From Anaerolineae bacterium (GTDB taxonomy: Bacteria; Chloroflexota; Anaerolineae; Promineifilales; Promineifilaceae), in contig JAHDWJ010000003.1 in the NCBI GenBank assembly GCA_023384415.1, positions 165,876 through 229,875 of the forward strand: DNA of 64,000 nucleotides. Direction: 5' to 3'. Both the position numbers and the translations under genes were made by a program. Shown here in pieces: positions 52,863 to 60,800 of this stretch; the stretch's first letter is position 1, and each line of letters starts with the position of its first letter. Below the pieces are notes generated by a model that ran no database searches, was not told the origin of the DNA, and worked only from the letters and a program-made list of their open reading frames with translations.

Positions 52863-53426
52863 TTACTTTTTATGGCCGACAGCCATGACTAGTTGTTGAG
52901 TAGCCTGGGCATCGGCACAAGCTTCATGGAAATCCACAACCTCTATCTGTTCTCGCTGACACGCTTCAGCCAGTTTGCACCAGGTGAACCCATACCGATT
53001 AGACCAGCGGCCTTTAGCGGCCGCGTACAGATCCATCACACATTCCCACTCCGCCTTAATCAGGGGCAGGTGGTACCGTTGGCACGTCTGCTGGAGCATC
53101 TTCCGGTCAAAGTTGGCATTGTACGCCAGCACCAACCGCCCGGTCAGCAGTTCGGCTAAACGGGGGTACAGCTCGGGGAACGGAGACGCGGCCGCTACAT
53201 CCTCAGCGGTTATCCCATGGACCCGGGCCGCCTGGGGAGAGATGGGCTGGGTGGGGCGAATCAGCTCATGCAGAACTGTCTCCCCGGCCGCCGAAACAAC
53301 AGCAATACTCACCAATTCATCCTTACGCTCCATACCCGTCGTTTCTGTATCCAACACCAGCCAATCATTCCTGGCAGCCAACGCCGCAAAACGACTTTTC
53401 GCCTGCTGTCGTTTTTCTTTTACCAT
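52863..53426 (-). CDS. DEDDh 3'-5' exonuclease (DnaQ-like)
   Basis: From the ATG at 53426 (ribosome site AGGAAGAAA) it has 187 residues. Exo I is LVLDTETTG, Exo II is LAYNANFDRKML and Exo III is HEACADAQATQQL, so the four acidic residues and the His are present. RVHGITAEDV is also typical. It would degrade or proofread nucleic acid 3' ends. Being short and lacking a polymerase part, it is an independent exonuclease. The inverted-repeat element B lies in its leader. Confidence 0.88.
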   Translation of the reverse strand: MVKEKRQQAKSRFAALAARNDWLVLDTETTGMERKDELVSIAVVSAAGETVLHELIRPTQPISPQAARVHGITAEDVAAASPFPELYPRLAELLTGRLVLAYNANFDRKMLQQTCQRYHLPLIKAEWECVMDLYAAAKGRWSNRYGFTWCKLAEACQREQIEVVDFHEACADAQATQQLVMAVGHKK

Positions 53427-53459
53427 AGCTTTTCTTCCTGGGCTATCTATACCCATCGT

Positions 53460-53557
53460 GGTCATAACGTGACATTCTGGTTGGAGACTGGAGACTGGAG
53501 ATTGGAGACTGGTTAATATCGAGTCGCCAGTCTCACTGAAGATGTCAGTTTATGACC
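53460..53557. repeat. Inverted-repeat element, copy B
   Basis: GGTCATAACGTGACAT (53460-53475) and ATGTCAGTTTATGACC (53542-53557) are imperfect inverted repeats around a GGAGACTGGAGATTGG-type low-complexity core. On the minus strand it is followed by ACGATGGGTATA, as in copy A (39222-39326), and by the exonuclease gene. Confidence 0.65.
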
Positions 53558-53623
53558 GTTGGCAGTACAGTTTGAGACTTCTTACCATCCTTACTGGGCA
53601 TTATACCACCTTATATTTTGCTA

Positions 53624-55420
53624 TCACCAGGGCCGGTATTCCAGCGATTGGTGGCGGAAATAGGTGGTATAAAGTTCGGCGTAATGGCCGTCTTGGGCCA
53701 GCAGGTTGTCGTGATCGCCTTCTTCAATGATCTGGCCATCCCGCAGGACGATAATCCGGTCGGCGGCGCGGACGGTGGAGAGGCGATGGGCGATGATGAT
53801 GCTGGTGCGGCCGCGCAAAACTGTCGCCAGAGCCGTTTGTACCTGGGCTTCAGTCAGCGGGTCAATGCTGGCGGTGGCTTCATCCAGCAGCAGGATGGCC
53901 GGGTCTTGCAGCAGCACCCGTGCCAGGGCCACCAACTGCCGCTGCCCCAAAGAGAGCCGTGCCCCCCGCTCCCCCACATCCGTTTGTAACCCTTCGGGCA
54001 AATCCTCAAGCCAACTGCCATCACCTAACTGCCGTGCGGCCGCGGCCACTGCTTCATCTGGGGCATCCGGGCGGCCATAACGAATATTATCCGCCACCGT
54101 GCCAGAAAAGAGGAAGGGTACCTGGGGCACTAACCCTAATTGACGCCGGTATTGGCGCAGATCAAAGGTACGCAGAGAGCGGCCATCCACCCGGATATCT
54201 CCCGCTTGAAACTCATAAAAACGGAGCAGCAGCTTCACCAGGCTGGATTTACCCGCCCCGGTATGCCCCACAATCGCCAGCGTCTCCCCCGTTGGAATCG
54301 TCAGTGAAAAATCACGTAGAACGGTGCTACGGCCAGTGCTGTAGTTAAACGTCACCTGGTCAAAAATAATCTCCCCGCGCAGCCGGGCCACTGGCTCTTG
54401 GGCCGTCTGAACCACCAACGCTTCATCATCAATCAGGGCAAAGACCCGCTCGCTGGCGGCCAGCCCTTGCTGGAACTGGCTCCAAAAAGAGGCGATGCTG
54501 GTAATCGGGTAAAAGAAAATTGTCACTCCCTGGACAAAGAGATACCAATCACCCACCGAAACCTCTCGCTCCAGGGCCATCAGCCCGCCTACGTAGATGA
54601 TGATAGAGACAGCCAGACCAGAGACAGTATTGAGCAAAGGGAAGATGCTGCCAAAGACCAGCACCCGCGTCCGCATTACCCGGTAAGCCATCTCGTTGGT
54701 CTCCTGAAAATCACTGTAAATAGTCGCTTCCTGGCGGAAATTTTTAGCTACGGCAATGCCGCTAATCGTTTCCTGGATGGTGGCGTTGACGGTGGCCTGG
54801 GCCCGCTGGGCCTGCTGCATGGCCCGCCGCGCCAGATGGCGGAAGAGCATGGCAATGGCCAAAACGATGGGGCCAACGGCAAAGGTGATGAGGGCCAGGC
54901 GGGTATTGTGCCCCAACAGGACGAAGGAGATGATCAGCACCAGCACCGATTGGCTGAGCAAATCAATGGTGAGGGTGACGGTAGTAGCGAAATCCTGTGT
55001 ATCGGACGTAACCCGGCTGACGATGCGGCCGGAAGCGTATTGGTCAAAAAAGGAGAGGTCACGGCGCATGACGGCGCGGAACGCATCTTCACGCAGAGCC
55101 AGCACCACATCCCCCACCGCCCGCGCCGAGAACCAGAGGTTGATGAAGTTGAACCCCCAGCCTAACGCCCCCATAACGGTGACGACGGCGGCCAGGGTGA
55201 GAAGAAGTTGTAGTTGGGGGTTTCCGGCCAGGGTGTCTATGCCGCGAGAGATGATGAGGGGAGTGACGGTAGCGGTGATAGAGAGGAGTGAGACCATCAA
55301 AGCTACCAACAGCACTTTGCCCAGGTGAGGTCGGAAATAAGCCACAATGCGCCGTACCAGTTCACGGTCGCTGTAACTACGGTCATAAGCTTCAGGGGTA
55401 AGTCCGCCGGTCAGGTGCAT
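53624..55420 (-). CDS. ABC exporter subunit with a degenerate signature motif
   Basis: A 598-residue half-transporter. Six transmembrane helices (about 30-325) precede the nucleotide-binding domain. Walker A is GHTGAGKSSL, the signature reads LSLGQRQLVAL (LSGGQ changed), Walker B is ILLLDEATASID with the catalytic Glu, and the switch His is in IIIAHRLSTV. The partner gene upstream has the opposite pattern, so the two should form a heterodimeric exporter with one full and one weak ATP site. Substrate unknown, multidrug or lipid export likely. The start lies 75 bases after the partner's stop. Confidence 0.92.
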   Translation of the reverse strand: MHLTGGLTPEAYDRSYSDRELVRRIVAYFRPHLGKVLLVALMVSLLSITATVTPLIISRGIDTLAGNPQLQLLLTLAAVVTVMGALGWGFNFINLWFSARAVGDVVLALREDAFRAVMRRDLSFFDQYASGRIVSRVTSDTQDFATTVTLTIDLLSQSVLVLIISFVLLGHNTRLALITFAVGPIVLAIAMLFRHLARRAMQQAQRAQATVNATIQETISGIAVAKNFRQEATIYSDFQETNEMAYRVMRTRVLVFGSIFPLLNTVSGLAVSIIIYVGGLMALEREVSVGDWYLFVQGVTIFFYPITSIASFWSQFQQGLAASERVFALIDDEALVVQTAQEPVARLRGEIIFDQVTFNYSTGRSTVLRDFSLTIPTGETLAIVGHTGAGKSSLVKLLLRFYEFQAGDIRVDGRSLRTFDLRQYRRQLGLVPQVPFLFSGTVADNIRYGRPDAPDEAVAAAARQLGDGSWLEDLPEGLQTDVGERGARLSLGQRQLVALARVLLQDPAILLLDEATASIDPLTEAQVQTALATVLRGRTSIIIAHRLSTVRAADRIIVLRDGQIIEEGDHDNLLAQDGHYAELYTTYFRHQSLEYRPW

Positions 55421-55495
55421 AATTTTTTGGGAAGTGTATTACTGTATCAGTTTATTAGTGTATTAGTGCAAAGCCGTCAATATACTAATACACCA

Positions 55496-57259
55496 TTACA
55501 CCGGCATAAAAATCTGCCGATACAGTTTGCTTGTGGTCATTAACGCCTCGTGGGTGCCTTGGGCCAGGAGACGGCCATTTTTCATCAGCAAAATATGGTC
55601 TGCGCTGCGGATTTGGGAGAGGCGATGGGTGATGAGCAGGGTAGTGCGCCCTTCTAAAATGTGGCGCATGGCCCGTTGAATCTGGTCTTCGGTGTTGCTG
55701 TCAATGGCACTGGTGGAATCATCCAGGACTAAAATGCGTGGGTTGCTGAGGAAGGCGCGGGCGATAGCTAACCGCTGTCGCTGCCCGCCAGAGAGCATGA
55801 CTCCCCGCTCACCGATGAGGGTGTCGTAGCCGTTGGGGAAGCTCATAATGAACTCGTGGGCCTGGGCTTGCTGCGCGGCCGCTTCAATTTCCGCCTGGGT
55901 TACAGCCTCACGGGCGCCAAAGGCGATGTTCTCGGCAATGGTGCGGGAGAAGAGGAAGATGTCTTGCTCAATGGTGCCAATTTGGGCACGTAGACTGTCC
56001 AGGCTCCACTCACGCACATCAATATTGTCAATGAGAACGCGGCCGCGACTCACATCAAAAGTACGGTTCAACAGCTTCGTCAGAGTACTCTTGCCCGCCC
56101 CCGTCTGCCCGACAATGGCGACCGTCTGCCCCGGTTTAGCCTGGAAAGAAATATCACTCAGCATCCACGCGGCCGCGTCATCGCCATCATAACTAAAAGA
56201 GACATCAGCAAAAACAATCTCCCCCACAATCGGCTGGGCCACCCCAGCCTCATTTTGATCTAGCTCCGTCTCAGCCAAAATCATCTCCAAAATACGGTGG
56301 GCACTGGCAAAACTTTGCTGAATAATGGCAATATTCCGCAGCAAAAAGCGCAGGGGGGAGCGGAGCGTACCAATGAGGGCCATATACGCGATCACCTGCC
56401 CCACCGTAATCATCCCCTGCATAAACAGATAAAGAGCATGACCAAAAGCCAGGCCAATCATCAGGCCATACAGCAGCAGGGGCAGGTAACGGGCAGTCAC
56501 TTCCCCTTCCCGCACAAAAGCGTTGCGATAGGCGTGGGCATTGTGGCTAAAGCGGCTCTCCTCGGCTGGCTCCTGGGCAAACCCTTTGACCACCTCAATA
56601 CCGCTGATCGTTTCGGCCAGGCTGGCGTTCATCTTGCCAAAGGTCGCCCGAAGTTGGGTAGCTACGGGACGCAGTTCATCGTTGTAGCGCAGCAAGGTGA
56701 AGGTGGTGCCGATGAGGAAAATGATAGGGATAAGCAGCAGGTTGAAATCAAAGGTGGTAATGGTGATCAGAGGGATGAGCAGGGTGAGGATAGATTCGAT
56801 GGTGATGCCCAGAGCCGGGCTGACAAATTGGCCGATCTGCTGCACATCATTAGTGGCACGGGCCATGAGGTCGCCGACACGCTGGCGACCGTGAAAAGTC
56901 TGGCTTTTGCTCAACAGGCTCAGGTACAGCTCATCGCGGGCGTTACGCTCTACCCGTTGGGCCAATACCCGGATAGAGAGGCTGTTCACGATGTCAAAGA
57001 GGCCGTAGCCTACGTAGGCGGCAACCACATACAGGGCGGCCAGGGTTAAAGCGGCCCGGCCTTCGTTATTGATCACCGTATCAAAAGCCCAGCCGACGGT
57101 AACGGCGGTCATGCTTTGCGAAGCGGCCATGCCGATGGTGGTCAGCAGGAAGGTCAGCCCCAGGCCAGGGTAGCGCAGGATATGGGTTTGCAGCCAGCGC
57201 ACGGGGGAGCGGTGATCATAGCGGTAAGCGTCGGCGACGGTGAATTCACTGCGGGTCAT
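55496..57259 (-). CDS. ABC exporter subunit with a degenerate Walker B
   Basis: A 587-residue half-transporter, first gene of the pair. After six transmembrane helices the nucleotide-binding domain has Walker A GQTGAGKSTL and a canonical signature LSGGQRQRLAIARA, but Walker B reads ILVLDDSTSAID, so the catalytic Glu is Asp. This is the noncanonical-site pattern of heterodimeric exporters such as TM287/288 and TmrAB. The switch His is present (LITHRLSQI). A low-complexity TATTAGTG spacer separates it from the second subunit. Confidence 0.92.
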   Translation of the reverse strand: MTRSEFTVADAYRYDHRSPVRWLQTHILRYPGLGLTFLLTTIGMAASQSMTAVTVGWAFDTVINNEGRAALTLAALYVVAAYVGYGLFDIVNSLSIRVLAQRVERNARDELYLSLLSKSQTFHGRQRVGDLMARATNDVQQIGQFVSPALGITIESILTLLIPLITITTFDFNLLLIPIIFLIGTTFTLLRYNDELRPVATQLRATFGKMNASLAETISGIEVVKGFAQEPAEESRFSHNAHAYRNAFVREGEVTARYLPLLLYGLMIGLAFGHALYLFMQGMITVGQVIAYMALIGTLRSPLRFLLRNIAIIQQSFASAHRILEMILAETELDQNEAGVAQPIVGEIVFADVSFSYDGDDAAAWMLSDISFQAKPGQTVAIVGQTGAGKSTLTKLLNRTFDVSRGRVLIDNIDVREWSLDSLRAQIGTIEQDIFLFSRTIAENIAFGAREAVTQAEIEAAAQQAQAHEFIMSFPNGYDTLIGERGVMLSGGQRQRLAIARAFLSNPRILVLDDSTSAIDSNTEDQIQRAMRHILEGRTTLLITHRLSQIRSADHILLMKNGRLLAQGTHEALMTTSKLYRQIFMPV

Positions 57260-57581
57260 GAAGGGTCACTTAAAAAATAGGTATGAGAGGTGGGGAGCGA
57301 GGGTTAGGGGGTATGGCTTGAACGGCACCGCCTATCTGTTCTTAATGAGTTCCACACTCTGGCAAAACTTTTTGGGCGGGGGCTAACCTATGGAGAACTC
57401 TTTAGCACCTCACAATAAAGGGGGATTATAGCCTAAGGCGGCCGCGCCTACGAAAATAGGAGCGATAAGTAAGGTGGGCGGTGTTTATAGGAGTGGGGAT
57501 AATCGTGGCATGGTGGGGATTGACCACGATCTATAAACTCTGGGGTGCAACCATTCAGGCTAAAACAGGGCCAGCGGGCCT
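57260..57581. other. Intergenic region upstream of the ABC pair
   Basis: No gene. It holds a noncoding GCGGCCGC (57438-57445), a 7-bp inverted repeat (ATCGTGG/CCACGAT near 57505-57535) and, at 57560-57580, a weak GGCC hairpin followed on the minus strand by TTTT that could end the peptidase transcript. The promoter of the ABC pair must lie here but is not evident. Confidence 0.4.
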
Positions 57582-60227
57582 CTATTTTTCCTCATAATGC
57601 CAATCTTCAGTGCTGCTGCTATGCAACATCGGCCGTTGCAGACCAAACTGGTCTACCGTTTTTTCCGCTAATTCGCTGTATGACCCTCGGGCTACAAATC
57701 GATCTACTTCGGCCAGGGCAGCTTCCAACTTTTCCGGGTCTTTGGCATATTTCTTGTTAATGCTTTCCTTCAAGGCAGCCAGAGCTTGAGGGTTCTTGAC
57801 CTCACCTGAAGCCTTCCAGGGAAATACAGCATCAATGGCTAAACCGGTGGCGTGTCGAGTAACCCCAGAATAATTGTTAGGCTTCTTTTCTTGGGCATGT
57901 TCATCGTCATACCCTTCAGCCGCTATCGGGGGGGGTTTTTTCGGGCCCATGTTGTTGGCATTGGCCTTGGCTTGACTCATGGTCCACCCTTCCTGGTACC
58001 AGGTATTACCATCTTCATCTTTACCCTTCTCCCCCTGGCTGTTTTCCAGCTCTTGCAACTTGTTCAACCCGATTTTTCCCTGGGTAATAGACCAGGCCGT
58101 ACTCCAACGATGAGCTACTTTCGGTGAACGAACGCCTGAGGTGAAGGTAATGTTGCCGGTAACTAAATCGTTTTCCAGGGCAAAGTTTGCCATGTTGCTT
58201 ACTTTGTCTAACAACGATTGTTGCAACTTTTTCCCATCTAATATGAGTTGAAAGCCTTCACTTTTTTCTGTGGGTGGGTTGTAGGTAATTTTGTATTTGG
58301 TATTGGCGGGGGCCGGGGGGATGACTGGTATGTCATTGGCTGGCTGCTCTGGCGCGGCCGCCGGCGTTTCGGCAGCTGGGGTCTCGCCAGGGGTCGTGGT
58401 AGGGGCTTCCGGTTCAGCCGGGGTCTCCCCCAAGATGGGAAAGAGAATATGTTCGCGCAAGAATCCCCCTATTTGTTGGAGATCCGGCAAAAGCCCAAAA
58501 AGTGATCCTGTTTCCTTTCCTTCGGGGGTAACAGCCTGGGGGGGTTCTGAGCCAGGCGCGGCCGCGTCTGGGATCGGTTCGGTCGGCTCTATTGGGGTAG
58601 GCACAGGAGGGGGCGCAGCCAGGGCCGGTTTGACCTCGTTATCCCGAATCGCTTTCCACTCTTTCACTGCATCTGGTTCAGCGGTCGGATCAATAGGCCG
58701 GTTCTGGCGATCTGAGTGGCGGGCATAAAAGACAACATTGCTCAGCACGTTAGCATCCCGTTCACCCTGCGCCAGGGCTGCCGCCAACGCGGCCGCACCC
58801 GGCTCCACCGTTTCCTCAGGGGTAGGCGGCTCGGTGGAGGTCGTTTCGGCCGTGAAAAAACCGGTCACCAGGGTACCAAACTCAGTGACCATATCGCCTA
58901 ATGTGGCTGGGACAGTGGTGATCAGGGCCATGATACCAGCCAGGGCGTCGGCCCCCTCAGCCAAAATAGTGGCCAGCCAGGTCTCCGCATCATCAATGGT
59001 TTCGCCCTCAGCGGGAGCATCTGTTTCCGGGTTGGGGGCGGCTATTTCCGGGGTGGGCGGCACATTTTCGGCTTGAAACTGGGCTAACGCTTCATACCGG
59101 CCATAGGTAGGTGTTTCACTGGAGGCTTTCCAGGTCGTACCGTCTGGCTTTTTCAACCCTTTTAACGCATCGGGATTATCATAACGCCACACGTTGCGAT
59201 CAATACCTATATCGGCCACCCCATCCTTAGACCCGGCGCGGGATTCGGCGGTAACAAACTCAATGCCATTCTCCTTCTCCGTCACTCCCATGATGATGCG
59301 GATATGACCGGTAATGCCCATGGTGTCCCCTGGCCGGAAGTCGCCTGGCCGGGTTAACTTGCGGAAACCTTTGGCATCCCCGGTCAATAGGCCAGAGCTT
59401 CTTTCACCCATTTTTAGCTCTGGCACCCCGGCAGATACGCCAGTTACGCTCTGCAATTCGGCCATTACCTCATTGAGGGCCTGGGTGACAAAGCCGGAAC
59501 AATCTACGCCAAAGCCGTATTTGACCAGCCAGGCGCGTAAATCAGCCCCATCGGGATGGGTTTTACCTGCTGGTGTGGGCACTTTGCCTTGGTTGACGGC
59601 TGTTTGCAAAATGGTCTGGATCTCTTCGGGGGTGGATTTGCCATGCAGGGCGTTCCAACTGGCATCTACAGGGGCTTTGCCTTCATCTTTGGTGGCGGCT
59701 TTACGGTTAGCCGCGGCCGCGTCGAAACGTGCTTTTGAGGCACTGGTTGCGGTGGAGTTAATGAAGTAAGGGGTATGTACTGTTTCGGTGGCTGTTTGGG
59801 GCTGCCCATCTACTTCCCAACTAACCTGTACCGGGATGTTGGCGAATTTGTGCAGGAATTGTTCTAGTTTGGCTTCGACCAAGGCATTCCATTCGGTTTG
59901 CTCCCCGGCATTAGCCGCCGTCGCGGCCGCGTCCTGGGGCGTCTCTTTTACTTCCGAGCCATCGGAGGCGGTTTCACGTTGGATGGTGGGCCGGGCCTGG
60001 TGCAGGAACCGCTGTACCTGGGCGTTGCCATGTTGTCTCTGCAGCTGCAAAAGGGCATTCTGGCGATGCGGCCGCGCATTGGTAGTGGTGGGTAGGTTAA
60101 GGAAGCTGCTAAACCCCAACCCATTCACGGCTGGCACGGCCTGAGCAGCCCTGGCGGGCATAGGAGCTTTGGCGGCGGCCGCTGATCGGGCCTTTTTTGG
60201 CGGTGCTGCTGCTTGTTTTTCGCTCAT
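57582..60227 (-). CDS. Two-headed peptidase (NlpC/P60-like plus M15-like), putative injected effector
   Basis: An 881-residue protein with no signal peptide. Residues 57-85 contain ALLQLQRQHGNAQVQRFL and PTIQRE, a motif I associate with DUF4157-type proteins and cargo of extracellular contractile injection systems. Residues 220-350 look like an NlpC/P60-type cysteine peptidase (FGVDCSGFVTQ, Cys243; GDTMGITGHIRIIMG, His308). A long Pro/Thr/Ala-rich linker (about 390-650) leads to an M15/VanY-like zinc peptidase domain (SGVRSPKVAHRW, RHATGLAIDAVFPW, EDWHYEEK with His877). Both domains would attack peptidoglycan peptides. No injection-system structural genes are in the window, so the delivery route is inference. 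Confidence 0.7.
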   Translation of the reverse strand: MSEKQAAAPPKKARSAAAAKAPMPARAAQAVPAVNGLGFSSFLNLPTTTNARPHRQNALLQLQRQHGNAQVQRFLHQARPTIQRETASDGSEVKETPQDAAATAANAGEQTEWNALVEAKLEQFLHKFANIPVQVSWEVDGQPQTATETVHTPYFINSTATSASKARFDAAAANRKAATKDEGKAPVDASWNALHGKSTPEEIQTILQTAVNQGKVPTPAGKTHPDGADLRAWLVKYGFGVDCSGFVTQALNEVMAELQSVTGVSAGVPELKMGERSSGLLTGDAKGFRKLTRPGDFRPGDTMGITGHIRIIMGVTEKENGIEFVTAESRAGSKDGVADIGIDRNVWRYDNPDALKGLKKPDGTTWKASSETPTYGRYEALAQFQAENVPPTPEIAAPNPETDAPAEGETIDDAETWLATILAEGADALAGIMALITTVPATLGDMVTEFGTLVTGFFTAETTSTEPPTPEETVEPGAAALAAALAQGERDANVLSNVVFYARHSDRQNRPIDPTAEPDAVKEWKAIRDNEVKPALAAPPPVPTPIEPTEPIPDAAAPGSEPPQAVTPEGKETGSLFGLLPDLQQIGGFLREHILFPILGETPAEPEAPTTTPGETPAAETPAAAPEQPANDIPVIPPAPANTKYKITYNPPTEKSEGFQLILDGKKLQQSLLDKVSNMANFALENDLVTGNITFTSGVRSPKVAHRWSTAWSITQGKIGLNKLQELENSQGEKGKDEDGNTWYQEGWTMSQAKANANNMGPKKPPPIAAEGYDDEHAQEKKPNNYSGVTRHATGLAIDAVFPWKASGEVKNPQALAALKESINKKYAKDPEKLEAALAEVDRFVARGSYSELAEKTVDQFGLQRPMLHSSSTEDWHYEEK

Positions 60228-60242
60228 AGCATCATTCAGGGA

Positions 60243-60452
60243 TCAGGCATCAGGCCGAAGTGGCTTTGTGGAAGCAAACAGATCATCGGGCCTGGTATAC
60301 ATCTGCAACAACCCCTGAATAATTTGTTCTTGCCAATGCTTATTGGCGGGGGTTGGCTCCGTCACCCCTTTCTGGCCCGGCATACGGCTGCTAAAATCTT
60401 CACCCAACCGTTTGTCCTTTGTTTCACGGAGTATCATCCAATGTTTATCCAT
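60243..60452 (-). CDS. 69-residue partner of the two-headed peptidase
   Basis: A small basic protein starting MDKHWMILRETKDKRLGEDF and containing ANKHWQEQIIQGLLQMY. It is of unknown family, ends 15 bases before the peptidase start and is on the same strand, so it is likely co-translated. Candidate roles are adaptor, chaperone or self-protection factor, none of them shown by sequence. It carries no membrane segment. Confidence 0.5.
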   Translation of the reverse strand: MDKHWMILRETKDKRLGEDFSSRMPGQKGVTEPTPANKHWQEQIIQGLLQMYTRPDDLFASTKPLRPDA

Positions 60453-60800
60453 TTGCCACCTCTCCTGTAAATCGAACTTCCAGTTCGATGCGCGATTTGG
60501 AAAATCGGGCTACAAATTTTCATTCATTGGTTGGTGAGCCACGACTTGCGTTGTTGTCCACGAAAACAGTTGCCGATGAGCAGACGACGTAAGCTCCCAG
60601 GCGTTCTGGTTTCTTCTGGCTGACCGTATAAGGAACTGGTGTCTGGCGTTTTTTAGTCTGACCGCTGGTTATTAGTGTATTAGTGTATGTTATTGCCACT
60701 GGTGAGATCAATTTTCGTCAGAGTCCAGTAAGGAATAGGATAGTGGTAATCGTCGGGGATTACATCGGCAGGTACTACCTGATTTGGGTGGGGGGATTCC
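60453..60800. other. Intergenic region between the peptidase operon and the LuxR-type regulator
   Basis: No convincing gene. A 63-codon ORF on the minus strand (60520-60711) is not supported. The stretch 60665-60690 repeats the TATTAGTGTATTAGTG words seen elsewhere. The promoter of the peptidase operon should lie in this region, but no clear -35/-10 pair was found. Confidence 0.4.

Noticed and set aside
60520-60711. 63-residue ORF between the peptidase operon and the regulator
   Set aside because: No ribosome site or family pattern, and it contains low-complexity TATTAGTG words.
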